Assembly: GCF_003576645.1 (NCBI RefSeq)
Contig: NC_044922.1
Coordinates: forward strand, 14,546,675-14,610,674
DNA from: Ipomoea triloba
Taxonomy: Eukaryota; Streptophyta; Magnoliopsida; Solanales; Convolvulaceae
DNA: 64,000 nt
Reading direction: 5' to 3'
Made by a program: the position numbers and the translations under genes. The notes under the pieces are model-generated. The model was given only the letters and a program-made list of their open reading frames with translations, was not told where the DNA came from and did no database searches. Shown in pieces: positions 33,873 through 43,475 of this stretch (positions are counted from its first letter, which is position 1; each line of letters opens with the position of its first letter).

Positions 33873-36347
33873 TTTCTTCAAGGGCTCACTGATGAATATC
33901 ACATGCTTAGATCAAACATACTGGTTTTGGATCCTCTCCCTGACATCCACAGAGTATACGTTATGACCGAAAAATTTGAAAGACAATTGCAGATCATAAG
34001 CCCTAACAGTGTGGAGATCGTTCATGCTAATGCTGTTCAAGTCGATGAAACTCCCTCTGATAATAATCTTGTTACTGCTGCGGTAAATTTCCTTAATAAC
34101 CGAAGGAGCACAAACAATGGTGGCAATAGAATTGCCAAATGTACCTACTGCGGCATGAATGGTCACACAGTGGAGAAGTGCTATAAAAAGCACGGCTATC
34201 CACCTGGCTGGGTGCAAGGTTTCAAGTCCAGAGGAAAACAGCCAGCCGCTACCACTTCTGCGAGCAATGCTGACAGCTTCTCATATGATCAGATGCAAAA
34301 GTTCATGTCTCTTCTACAGACACAATTCGGCCAAAGGCAGTCACCTACTACGGCAGCAGTTTCACTCATTCCCACCTTCAAAGAGGAGGGCCCTCATACT
34401 CAAAGTGAAGGCAAGTACTCTTTTCATACTCATGTTAATGCTTTAACTATGGAATCTTCCACTTGGATCTTAGATTCAGGGGCCACCGATCACATAGCAT
34501 GCTCACTGGAATGGTTTGATGAGTATCATGAGGTAAAAGGGGCTGTTGTAAATCTGCCAAATGGAAAGTGTACTGAAGTTACACATATGGGAACCGTAAG
34601 GCTCAATGACGAAATACGGTTGAAAAATGTCATGTACATCCCAAGCTTTCAATTAAATATTGTTTCTGTTACTAAACTGCTTCAAGATTCACATTATAAT
34701 CTGGTTTTCACATCTGATCAGTGTTTGCTCCGGGGGAAAAATGGGAAGATGACTGGTTTGGCTAAAGAACAAAGAGGGCTGTATGTGTTGGAAGAACCAC
34801 CTCGGAGTCACAACAAATCCTGTAATCATTTTGTTATGCAATGTAGTCTTGAAATGTGGCATCAACGTTTGGGACACTTTCCCATAAATAAGATGCAACA
34901 TATACATACCTTTGCTGATTTTTCTGTGAATAATAATAAAACTTTAGCCTGTGATGCATGCCATTTGGCTAAACACAAAAGATCTCCTTTCAATTTGAGC
35001 AGTACCATGTCTAAAGAATGCTTTGAACTCTTACACATGGATATTTGGGGACCTTTCATGATCAAATCGTTAGGGGGGGAACGTTACTTTCTCACTATTG
35101 TTGATGATCACTCAAGGTATACCTGGATTCATTTAATGAAAACAAAGGCTGACACCCAACAGTTGATCAAGAACTTTCACAAATATGTTTGCACTCAGTT
35201 TAATGGCACAATAAAGATCATACGAAGTGATAATGAAAGAGAGTTCAATATGGCTAATTTCTTTGATGAGTATGGTATTATACATCAGCGGTTTTGTGTA
35301 AATACACCACAGCAGAATGCAGTAGTGGAACGCAAACACCAACACCTGCTGAATGTAGCAAGAGCTTTACGTTTTCAATCGAATCTTCCGCTGGATTTCT
35401 GGGGACAGTGTGTTCTACATGCAGCCTTCCTCATCAATCGACTCCCATCTCCAGTTATTGAATGGGAAAGTCCATATCAACGGTTGTATGGGCATGCTCC
35501 GGACTTACGCAATTTGAGAGTCTTTGGCTGCTTGTGTTTTGCTTCTACCTTATCTCACGCAAGGCACAAGATGGCTGCACGGAGCAGAAAAGGTATATTT
35601 CCAAGGCACAAGATGGCTGCACGGAGCAGAAAAGGTATATTTCTTGGTGTCCCGGCTCATACAAAAGGCTATTTGATTTATGATATTCATGATAGATCAG
35701 TGTTTATCTCACGAGATGTGATCTTCTATGAGAAACAATTTTTGTTTGATAAAGATGGGCAGTTAATTGATGAGAAACAATTTTTGTTTGATAAAGATGG
35801 GCAGTTAATTGATGAGACCCCAACAGCTGAGCCGTGTGATGGGCAGTTAATTGATGAGACCCCAACAGCTGAGCCGTGTCTACCTATCATACCTACTTCG
35901 CACTACAGAGAATTCCAGCTCAGTAATGATACTCAGATGAATGATATTACAGTACAACCAAATCTATCAGAAGCATTAGGAATTGATCTCACTGCAAATA
36001 TTGATCAACTCCACAGTCCTACCACAGTGGAGACCTCACACAATGAGCCAAGTAGTGCGCATGCAGATAATATGACCTCACACAATGAGCCAAGTAGTGC
36101 GCATGCAGATAATATGGACTCCGAAATACAGATATCTCCTCCACATGCAGATAATATGGACTCCGAAATACAGATATCTCCTCCAGTTCCTCCCAGGAGA
36201 TCAAACAGACAGAGACAACCTCCTCCAGTTCCTCCCAGGAGATCAAACAGACAGAGACAACCTCCAAGCAGACTAGTTGATTATTACTGTGATGCTGTGA
36301 TCCAAAACAGAACCTCCCCTCATGCCATCTCCAAAGTAATTTCCTAA
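33873..36347 (+). CDS. Copia Gag-integrase, repeated segment plus integrase C-terminus
   Basis: 33873-35593 repeats 32056-33776 at a constant 1817-bp offset without visible mismatch, so this is most likely the same DNA placed twice. From 35594 the frame continues into new sequence: integrase C-terminal part (GIFLGVPAHTKGYLIYDIHD, VFISRDVIFYE) and the acidic linker ending in PPVPPRRSNRQRQPP. Six perfect 42-bp tandem duplications lie at 35560, 35730, 35796, 36033, 36102 and 36181, each keeping the frame. The frame ends at a TAA (36345-36347) where Copia polyproteins normally have Tyr before DGLTPAHK. The same frame resumes directly after it. Confidence 0.85.
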   Translation, partial: FLQGLTDEYHMLRSNILVLDPLPDIHRVYVMTEKFERQLQIISPNSVEIVHANAVQVDETPSDNNLVTAAVNFLNNRRSTNNGGNRIAKCTYCGMNGHTVEKCYKKHGYPPGWVQGFKSRGKQPAATTSASNADSFSYDQMQKFMSLLQTQFGQRQSPTTAAVSLIPTFKEEGPHTQSEGKYSFHTHVNALTMESSTWILDSGATDHIACSLEWFDEYHEVKGAVVNLPNGKCTEVTHMGTVRLNDEIRLKNVMYIPSFQLNIVSVTKLLQDSHYNLVFTSDQCLLRGKNGKMTGLAKEQRGLYVLEEPPRSHNKSCNHFVMQCSLEMWHQRLGHFPINKMQHIHTFADFSVNNNKTLACDACHLAKHKRSPFNLSSTMSKECFELLHMDIWGPFMIKSLGGERYFLTIVDDHSRYTWIHLMKTKADTQQLIKNFHKYVCTQFNGTIKIIRSDNEREFNMANFFDEYGIIHQRFCVNTPQQNAVVERKHQHLLNVARALRFQSNLPLDFWGQCVLHAAFLINRLPSPVIEWESPYQRLYGHAPDLRNLRVFGCLCFASTLSHARHKMAARSRKGIFPRHKMAARSRKGIFLGVPAHTKGYLIYDIHDRSVFISRDVIFYEKQFLFDKDGQLIDEKQFLFDKDGQLIDETPTAEPCDGQLIDETPTAEPCLPIIPTSHYREFQLSNDTQMNDITVQPNLSEALGIDLTANIDQLHSPTTVETSHNEPSSAHADNMTSHNEPSSAHADNMDSEIQISPPHADNMDSEIQISPPVPPRRSNRQRQPPPVPPRRSNRQRQPPSRLVDYYCDAVIQNRTSPHAISKVIS
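35560..36264 (+). repeat. Six perfect 42-bp tandem duplications
   Basis: Each pair starts 42 bp apart: 35561/35603, 35731/35773, 35796/35838, 36033/36075, 36102/36144, 36181/36223. The units differ in sequence and share only their length, which points to an assembly process rather than biology. Confidence 0.9.
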
Positions 36348-37973
36348 GATGGCCTCACTCCAGCACACAAACAGGTTGCCATGGCAGTAACCACCATTGA
36401 TGATCCCCGCACCTACAATCAAGCCATCAAACATGATTGTTGGAAAGCGGCTATGCAAGCAGAAATCAAAGCTCTCCAAGAGAATAATACCTGGGAAGTA
36501 ACCGAGCTCCCTCCCGGGAAAACACCCATTGGATGCAAGTGGGTATACAAAACCAAGTTGAAAGCTGATGGTACAGTTGAACGCTGCAAAGCAAGGCTTG
36601 TGGCTAAGGGTTTCACGCAGCAGTTCGGAGTGGATTACCTTGAAACGTTCTCACCTGTTGCCAGAATAACGACTATTCGGGCATTCCTAAGTGTGGTAGC
36701 CTCTAAGGCTTGGCACATTCATCAAATGGACGTTAATAATGCCTTTCTACACGGCGATTTGAATGAAGAAGTGTACATGGCTTTACCTCCGGGATTCCAG
36801 AATGAGAAACCGAATCAAGTCTGCCGATTACTGAGATCCCTATATGGCCTCAAGCAGGCAAGTCGACAGTGGAATTCTAAGTTAAATGCAGCCTTAATCC
36901 GCATTGGTTTTGTTCAGTCCAAATCAGATCCATCGTTATTTACCAGAGGGGCAGACAGTCAGTTCATTGCTCTGTTAGTGTACGTCGACGATATCATAGT
37001 GGCTAGTGCAAGTCTAAATCTGATTCAAGAACTCAAGCAGTTCATGGATGACACATTCAAAATTAAAGATCTTGGGAGCTTGAGCTACTTCCTAGGAATT
37101 GAAGCTCAACGATCGGAAAAAGGTTTAAACATTTGTCAGCGCAAGTACGCATTGGAAATTCTAGCTGAAACCGGATTCCTTGAATGCAAGCCTGCTCTCA
37201 CACCTATGGCTCAAGGATTAAAACTAAGCCATGGTGATGGTACTCCAGTTGATGATCCCAACAGTTACAGACGTCTGGTGGGCAGGCTCCTATACCTCAC
37301 TGCTACACGTCCCGACATTGCTTACTCCGTGCAGCAGCTGAGCCAATTTGTCGATGCACCTACAAACATTCACTTATCAGCAGCTCATCGGGTTCTAAGG
37401 TATATTAAAGCATCTCCCGGCCAGGGTCTATTCTATCCAAGCAACACAGATCTTCATCTCAACATGTTCTCAGACTCGGACTGGGCTATGTGTTCTGAAA
37501 CGCGTAAATCCATCACTGGATATTGTGCTTACCTGGGCTCAGCACTAATCTCTTGGCGATCCAAAAAGCAGGCCACGGTCTCACGATCATCATCTGAAGC
37601 AGAGTTCCGTGCATTGGCTTCTGCTGTTTGCGAAATCCAATGGCTCACTTATCTCCTCCACGACTTACAGATCAAATCTCCCAGGCCAGCAACACTGTTT
37701 TGCGACAATAAATCTGCGATTGCCATCGCTGAAAATCACGTATTCCACGAACGAACAAAGCACATCGAAATCGACTGCCATATTGTTCGTGAAAAGCTAG
37801 CCCAAGGATTGATCAAAATTCTCTCAGTCTCTTCTTCGAACCAGGTGGCAGATGGTTTCACGAAGTCGCTGTCAGCTCCCATGTTTCAACATTTCAAGTC
37901 TAAGTTGGGCACGCAAGACTTACATACGCCAACTTACGGGGGGGGGGTATTAGCATGTAATACAAAAGGGTAG
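36348..37973 (+). CDS. Copia reverse transcriptase-RNase H
   Basis: In the same frame as the upstream Gag-integrase but after the TAA at 36345-36347. The first Met is at 36381. RT landmarks: TWEVTELPPGKTPIGCKWVY, KARLVAKGFTQ, MDVNNAFLHGDLNEEVYM, LYGLKQASRQW and the catalytic LLVYVDDIIVAS. RNase H landmarks: MFSDSDWAMC, GYCAYLGSALISWRSKKQ, SRSSSEAEFRAL and DNKSAIAIAENHVFHERTKH. All catalytic Asp/Glu look present and there is no frameshift, in keeping with a recent insertion. It ends 26 bp inside the 3' LTR because a G-run replaces the usual stop. Confidence 0.93.
   Translation, partial: DGLTPAHKQVAMAVTTIDDPRTYNQAIKHDCWKAAMQAEIKALQENNTWEVTELPPGKTPIGCKWVYKTKLKADGTVERCKARLVAKGFTQQFGVDYLETFSPVARITTIRAFLSVVASKAWHIHQMDVNNAFLHGDLNEEVYMALPPGFQNEKPNQVCRLLRSLYGLKQASRQWNSKLNAALIRIGFVQSKSDPSLFTRGADSQFIALLVYVDDIIVASASLNLIQELKQFMDDTFKIKDLGSLSYFLGIEAQRSEKGLNICQRKYALEILAETGFLECKPALTPMAQGLKLSHGDGTPVDDPNSYRRLVGRLLYLTATRPDIAYSVQQLSQFVDAPTNIHLSAAHRVLRYIKASPGQGLFYPSNTDLHLNMFSDSDWAMCSETRKSITGYCAYLGSALISWRSKKQATVSRSSSEAEFRALASAVCEIQWLTYLLHDLQIKSPRPATLFCDNKSAIAIAENHVFHERTKHIEIDCHIVREKLAQGLIKILSVSSSNQVADGFTKSLSAPMFQHFKSKLGTQDLHTPTYGGGVLACNTKG
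37938..37947 (+). other. Polypurine tract
   Basis: A run of G immediately before the 3' LTR. Its homopolymer length is uncertain. Confidence 0.8.
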
Positions 37974-38154
37974 TTTGGTAACTTCTATTCACTTTTGGTT
38001 GTAACAACTTCTCCCGCCATAGCAACTCCCTGAACCTCCTTTATATTGCATGTTCTATCCTCACATTAATGCAAGTTCAGTTTTCTCCCTTTCAATGAGT
38101 AACCATAGTCTCATCTTCCTTACCTGATTTTGTTCTCTGCACACGAGTTCATCA
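37948..38154 (+). repeat. Copia 3' LTR
   Basis: 207 bp, same sequence as 31151-31357, followed by the TTAAA duplication. Confidence 0.95.
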
Positions 38155-38159
38155 TTAAA

Positions 38160-38656
38160 ATTTTGAGCCTATTAATCTTAACGTGTCGTGTCCGTATTTA
38201 GCCTTATCGTGTTCGGAAACCTGTATAATGAATTGTCAGGTCTACTATTACGCTTGATGAGCTTCATACGCCTAATTTGCTTGCTGACATCCATGGCAAC
38301 CCGTTAGAGTTAAAACTTAAATCCGTTAACTTTAGGAATAGTTTTATAAAATAATAATTTCTTAATAACTCTCTACTTTAATCATCCTTGTGTTCACCTC
38401 CTTAATTGGGCTTTGAGCTTTGGAAGAATCAGCAATACACACCCTCATTCCAGTCGTCATTCCTCAAAAAAGTCAAATTATTTATCCGCACTCGTAATAT
38501 TCCATAGAAGGCTTAGCTTACGGAATCATATATATATATAAGTCCAAGATTCTGGCATTTATCAAAGGAAAATTATATATAAAGCTTTAGGCCAACATAT
38601 CTTATATCTTAAGTACACAAACCACACAGCTAAGGTTTTAAAATGGTGCACCGTGT
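38160..38656. other. Repeat DNA, continuation of segmental copy 2
   Basis: Matches 15220-15700. Short TA tract at 38527-38540. No gene. Confidence 0.5.
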
Positions 38657-38855
38657 CTCTTCTGTAATGGCTGGTGCATTTTAATATGTTTAATGGTAAA
38701 TTCACCGCGGCCGTCCGGGTCCACCCGCCTTCGTTCCGGGAGGCACGGGAGCTAACCCAAGAAGAATCGTCACTCATTATAATCGAACTCGAGTTCTCCC
38801 GAAATTCTTCCCACAAAGAGAGCTCACTTGCCATTTGAGCTACCCCATTGGGTTA
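38657..38855 (-). repeat. tRNA-derived SINE, second copy
   Basis: Same box-A-like (GGGGTAGCTCAAATGGCAAG) and box-B-like (GAGTTCGATTAT) elements as 15703-15892, inherited through the segmental duplication. Confidence 0.65.
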
Positions 38856-39151
38856 AATATGCTTGATGATGCTTTGAGTCCAAATGCACAATCAAGCATT
38901 TCTATGTATATCATAGACCCGTACTTACAGCACTTTGTGATGCACCACATACCGTTCCTAAATTCCTCAATATTATCATATACTCTCGCACCTTAGAGGG
39001 TTAAGAGTACAATGTTTACTACAATTTTATTTAGTATTTTTAACCAAAGTAATATTTGTCTTTTGCATGCTGGCAGCAAGGAATACAAGATTATATTGGT
39101 TTTAATTTGCATTTGTCATACTCCCAAAGTAGACACCCTCTTTTGGATGGG

Positions 39152-39218
39152 TATATAAATAAAAGCCTAAGTTTCCCATCCACTCTCCCCCTCTCCCTCC
39201 CTCTTGGGTATATAAAGA
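39152..39218 (+). promoter_or_regulatory. Duplicated TATA/leader region of copy E
   Basis: GGGTATATAAATAAAAGCC at 39150 and GGGTATATAAAGAGAAACC at 39206, each followed by CCTAAG/CCAAG and a CT-rich leader. Copy C has only one such unit. Confidence 0.6.
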
Positions 39219-39294
39219 GAAACCCAAGTCCCCTTCCCCCTCCCCTTAACTCAATATTGTTACTTGTCTTCTTCAGCTTACAGTATAATTCTGA

Positions 39295-39786
39295 ATGGCA
39301 GACGACTATGCAAGAATACACTTACCTGGAGGACAGGCTATTGTTATAGGTCCCCAAGAACAGGGAACAACAATAGTTTTCAGTGCTGCGTTCGCCGTTA
39401 TCCTTCAATTTCTACAACTGAAGTATGAAGGCCAAAACCAAATGGGTCCATTTCAAGCCTACCCAGAAACCATGCACTTTGCAGTCGCTTCTTTGCTGAT
39501 GTGCTTCTTGCTCTATGGCATCCACAAAAGGTTTTCTTCACACCCTCTTTACCGCAGGGCCTCTGCTCATGTCTTCATTCCCACTGCAATGGCGTTCTTT
39601 GCTCTCTTGTCATTGTTATCTACTGCCTCAATTCTGTTCCCAGAGTCCGTTCGTGGGGCTTTTTATGTTCTCTGCGTATTGCTTTCAGCAGGAGATTGGC
39701 TGCATTCGATCTACACCAGAATCAAGAACCAACTCGGAGACACAAGTTTTAATGGAGGAGATAATAATACGAGGCTTCCTGTTTGA
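39295..39786 (+). CDS. Small four-segment membrane protein, family copy E (intact)
   Basis: Function unknown. One exon, 163 aa, starting at ATGGCAGACGAC with a TATA box about 85 bp upstream. The N-terminus is soluble (MADDYARIHLPGGQAIVIGP). Four hydrophobic segments follow: VFSAAFAVILQFLQL, MHFAVASLLMCFLLYGI, AMAFFALLSLLSTASILFP and AFYVLCVLLSAGDWLHSIY. Between segments 2 and 3 lies KRFSSHPLYRRASAHVFIP, probably a basic loop. The C-terminus RIKN...NNTRLPV is conserved with copies A and C. No enzyme motif is seen. It is the best-preserved family member and sits about 1.1 kb downstream of the Copia 3' LTR, which could influence its expression. Closest relative in the window is copy C. Confidence 0.8.
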   Translation: MADDYARIHLPGGQAIVIGPQEQGTTIVFSAAFAVILQFLQLKYEGQNQMGPFQAYPETMHFAVASLLMCFLLYGIHKRFSSHPLYRRASAHVFIPTAMAFFALLSLLSTASILFPESVRGAFYVLCVLLSAGDWLHSIYTRIKNQLGDTSFNGGDNNTRLPV

Positions 39787-40310
39787 TTCCAACATGCAAC
39801 GTAACAGTAGAAGTGAAAATGCGTGCTTTAATTGAAACTTTATTTACGGAGTATTTATTTTGGTTTAGAAGCAAAACATGCAGGTACTATAAGGATTTGC
39901 ATTGGTAAAAACAAAAGATGCCAATAGGCTGCCTTCTTTGGATTTAAACTTGAAATCTTCTTATTATCAAGTTAACAGTCTGTTTAACTTGACTGGAGTT
40001 GTGTAGTTATTAAAACTTTATAAATATGAAAAATACATACTCTTATAATAACGCTATGAGTGCAGACGTGTGGTTGCAGAAGTAATAGTAATATCATTGA
40101 CTAGGATATACCATACTTAGCTTATTGTAGACCATTATCTTATGTGCAAGCACTTTCAATTAACATATTGAATATGGGCTACATTAAATAATATAGACCA
40201 TAGTCTACTATATGCCTAATATATAGCAATTGTTATATTATGGATCTGGTCCACTTTGCACGATATCGTCCAAAATAACAATCAATTCTTATGTTGGGAT
40301 ATTTACTCAT
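39787..40310. repeat. 3' flank repeat of copy E, first copy
   Basis: Counterpart of 16762-17290. Repeated at 41566-41967. Confidence 0.7.
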
Positions 40311-41565
40311 TTCCTTTTGACTAGGGAAAGGTGATTCGAGGACGAATCGTTTCAAAAGAGTGAGGGAATATTAGGAATTAAAGCATGGCTTGATAAATTG
40401 TTTACCATTGCATTTTGAGGCCTTAAACACCAACATTTAAACACCAACAACAAATAAATGTGGCAAGAGTAAATTAGGTGATGAAGTTAACCAAGCTGAT
40501 TTGTGCATGATATGGACCAACCTTTTGGGCAAAACAAATCAGTTGGGAGGTAATCTAAATGGTCTAATTTCATTGGCTTCCATGGGAGGAGAAATGACAA
40601 GTGCGATTAAAGTCAATACAAGACAAAAATAGGAGATCGAAGAAATTAGCTTGTCTTCATTTTCAAAGATACTTTGGAATTCCCAAGCAACTCTTGTCTT
40701 CTTTCTAGTATAGCTTTGATAATTATGATGTGTTTATCTCCTGATCTTTTAAGCTATATAAAGACCAATACACTCGTGTAATACATAGGCAATTGAGATG
40801 AATGAATGAAATCAGAAATGCTAAGGCATTTGTTGTTCTCTCATGGATTTGAGAAGTGTGTATTAGGCTTATCAAGATAATACCAATCTTGTGGTGCCAT
40901 TCATTCATTATCACCTAAGATCAAGGTGTGGCGGAAATATCCATATAAAAAAATATCAAAAATAGTCCCCCAAACTAGCCCCATTGATCTTCATCCATAT
41001 CCATCTCCTTCACCTCAAACCGTTGTTCTTGTTCGTGTTGATTTTGTGAGGAAAAGATCGGGCAACTTTAGATTTCTTTGGAGAAGTAATTCTTGAGTTC
41101 ATCCCAAAGGATCCACATCATTTGGCATCAGAGCTTTGGTTTCATTCCTCACACAAAAAGGTCACAATTCTATCCAACAACAAAGATTATGTTTTCCTGT
41201 CTGTCAAAAATTCAGGCTGCACTGTCTGAAAGAAAAATTCCAAAAAAACATTTCCTTTTGTTTTTTTGATCTGAAATTTTTATTGGTGTTAGATAACTCA
41301 CCAACATTGCCTTCCATCAAAAAAATTGGCCGAAATCTTTCACACACAAACACATAAAATTCATTGAATTCCAGCCTACTATTGTCCAGTTTCTGCCAAG
41401 ATTTCAGCCTGCACTGTTGAAAGAAAATAATTCATTCCAAAAAAATACTTCCACTTATCCAATTGCTTTGAAATTTTTTCTGAAAGTATATAACTTACCA
41501 TTCATTAGTTTCATAAAGGTTTTGGATCAAAATCTCACTCCTAGAAGTTACAGAAAATTCTGTTT
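40311..41565 (+). mobile_element. Gypsy-type LTR retrotransposon remnant, second copy
   Basis: Counterpart of 17300-18621: GGTGATTCGAGGACGAATCG at about 40330 and the primer-site-like TTTGGCATCAGAGCTTTGG near 41119. No coding domain. Confidence 0.45.
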
Positions 41566-41967
41566 GATGCCAACATGCAACGTAACAGTAGGAGTGAAAA
41601 TGTGTGCTGTAATTAAAACTTTATTTAGGTTTAGAAGGGAAGGGTTTGCATCGATAAACTTGTTAAGGTCCATAACTCAGTGGCTTAAACTAATGACATC
41701 AATAGACTGTTTCTATTGGATTTAAACTTGAAATTTTGTGATTATTAAGTCAATAATCTGATCAACTTTAGAAAAAAAAAATAATCTGATCAACTTAATT
41801 AGATAAAATTGCCCCTTATACTCTAATAATACTATGAGTGCAGATCAGACGTGTGCTTACAAAAGCAATCGTAATATACTAATATCATTGACTAGGATAT
41901 ACCATACTTATTATAAACCATTATACAGATTATAACAATAGTCTACTTTATGCCTAATATATAGTAA
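41566..41967. repeat. 3' flank repeat of copy E, second copy
   Basis: Counterpart of 18622-19042. The ORF 41417-41725 across it has no recognised domain. Confidence 0.7.
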
Positions 41968-42262
41968 TTGTTATACTATGGATCTGGTCTAACTTGCACC
42001 GTAGACTATGACCCAAAATAACATAATTTACTGTCGAAATATTTATGAGTTCCCTGTAGTTTTGTTGAATAATACATAAATATTTACTCATAATGAGACC
42101 TCTTGTATAGATAGGGCACTCCCTACCACTTTACCATTACTTATCTTTTAAATTTAGTGTAAAGAATAATTAAGTATCATTATAAAATTTCAAAAAAAAA
42201 AAAAAGAGTATCATTATAAAATGAGATTTGTAGAAAATTTTAGTTATAAAAATTTCATAAAA
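41968..42262. other. Flank between segmental copy 2 and the palindromic array
   Basis: AT-rich. Contains a short direct repeat GAGTATCATTATAAAAT. No CACTA-type terminus is seen at this left edge of the array. Confidence 0.5.
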
Positions 42263-42660
42263 TTTTATCTGCTCGCCATTTTCGCATTTCCTCTCCTCCA
42301 CCGAATATTCAAGGGTTCGTCTCAGTGAGATCGACCACATCTCCTCCATTTCCTCTCCTCCAATCCTCCATCTTCTCAGCGAGATCGACCAAGTTTTGTC
42401 GCTCCCTCTCTCTCGCGAAGTCTCAGCGTAGCTTTCACCACTTTGTCGCTCTCTCTCTCTCGGGAACAACCGGCCACCGCTCTGCATCTCTGCCTCTGAC
42501 TGCCCGGCTCGGCTTCGTCTTCAACTGTCACCGGCTTCCCGGCCCCGTCTAAAGTTTTCACCCTAAGGTTCGATGTTCTCATCGGTCGTACCCCCTTTCT
42601 ATAAACCATTTTAACCCTAATTCCCAATTAGGAAAATCAATTATTTTCTTTCTGTTTCCG
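42263..42660 (+). repeat. Left outer arm of the array (leader-like)
   Basis: CTGCTCGCCATTTTCGCATT through TTTCTGTTTCCGCTTTCCTG. It is CT-rich with CTCTCTCTCTCGCGAAG stretches, resembles a plant 5' leader, and is the inverted counterpart of 60985-61385. Present only at the two ends of the array, so the internal units lack it. Confidence 0.85.
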
Positions 42661-43410
42661 CTTTCCTGGAGACTTGGAGTTCCTACGACTGCGACAAGGA
42701 TATTGAGCGAGGCAGCGGCGACCAACTAGCGAGGACCTCGATTGGTGGCGGCGATCGACCAGCAAGGAGGCAGCGGTGGTGTAGATAGGTATGCCTTACT
42801 TCTTACTCTTCTAATCTATCTGTTGCGGCTTGTGGAGGTGGTGTAAAATGGCAGGAACGTTATGCTGGATTCCTGACCTAGCTGCTGCTGTTGCACTATA
42901 GAATGCTGGATTACTACGGGGCATGCCCATTTTGAGACTTGAGAAGGTAAAAGTTTTAAGAAATTTATTTTCAGTGTTTTTTTTTTTAATTTTGAGTTTT
43001 TTATTGATTTATTTCGAATTTTAGAGTTTTGTACTTACACTTTTTAACAAATGGAGTATCAAAGGAAATGAAACTGAGAGCAGAATTGATAAGACAATTA
43101 GAAGCAAGAAGGAAGGCAGAGGCATCAAGCAACTACAAAAGCCAATTTTTAGCAAACAAGAGGTAAGCATCAAAGTCAAGGTCATTTAACAATTTTAAAC
43201 AAGATATGTCTTTCCTTCCATGTTTCCTTTTCTTCCTATTTGTGGATTTGTGCAATTTGGTATTACTTCATTCAGTAGTTCATAATTTTGAGTGATTTGT
43301 AATAGATTCCTAGTCGGTGAGGATGTAGCTTGGCATATGAAGAATGTGAACTAATTATTTGGTTCAGTTGGAGAAGATAACTATCTACGTATATGGGATG
43401 TATGCACTCC
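42661..43410 (+). pseudogene. Array monomer: exon-like fragments of an unidentified gene
   Basis: Representative left-type arm. It holds several splice-like borders (GATAG|GTATGC, GAGAAG|GTAAAA, TTTTCAG) and a better exon at 43049-43162 ending AAGAG|GTAAGC. In right-type arms that exon reads MEYQKKMKLRAELIRQLDAR then RKAEASSNYKSQFLANK, a charged helix-like peptide. In nearly every left-type arm a 1-bp deletion (AAAGGAAATGA for AAAAGAAAATGA) stops it after six codons. I do not recognise the parent gene. Confidence 0.5.
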
Positions 43411-43475
43411 AGATATAATACTGACTTCTACTGTTTGATCACTGGAGGGCATACATCCCATATACGTAGATAGTT
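43380..43475. repeat. Hairpin centre of array unit 1 (reference orientation)
   Basis: TATCTACGTATATGGGATG before and CATCCCATATACGTAGATA after a 33-bp loop AGATATAATACTGACTTCTA... at 43411-43443. The immediate arms are near-perfect inverted repeats. Same loop orientation in units at 44.9, 46.8, 48.3, 50.3, 51.8, 55.7, 57.3, 58.7 and 60.2 kb. Confidence 0.95.

Larger units (their letters stand above)
31151..38154 (+). mobile_element. Ty1-copia LTR retrotransposon, very young
   Basis: Complete element with 207-bp LTRs that look identical, target-site duplication TTAAA (31146-31150 and 38155-38159), a tRNA-iMet primer site, Gag-protease-integrase-RT-RNase H in Copia order, and a G-run polypurine tract. 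Apparent length is 7004 bp, but 1817 bp come from a repeat across the 33777-33801 gap and 252 bp from six 42-bp duplications. The corrected size is about 4.94 kb, normal for Copia. The LTRs begin TATTAG rather than TG but end in CA. One in-frame TAA separates integrase from reverse transcriptase. Confidence 0.95.
29768..41967. repeat. Segmental duplication, copy 2 (split by Copia)
   Basis: Homologous to 13213-19042 after removing the Copia insertion at 31151-38154. At 41967 it continues ATAGTAATTGTTATACTATG where copy 1 is cut by the Helitron, so it serves as the empty site. Confidence 0.8.

Noticed and set aside
33873..36347. A second, nested Copia element
   Set aside because: No LTR, primer site or target duplication at its borders. 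It repeats the upstream part at a constant offset across an N gap.
31433..36616. Minus-strand ORFs across the Copia element
   Set aside because: Shadows of the strongly coding plus strand, with no domains.
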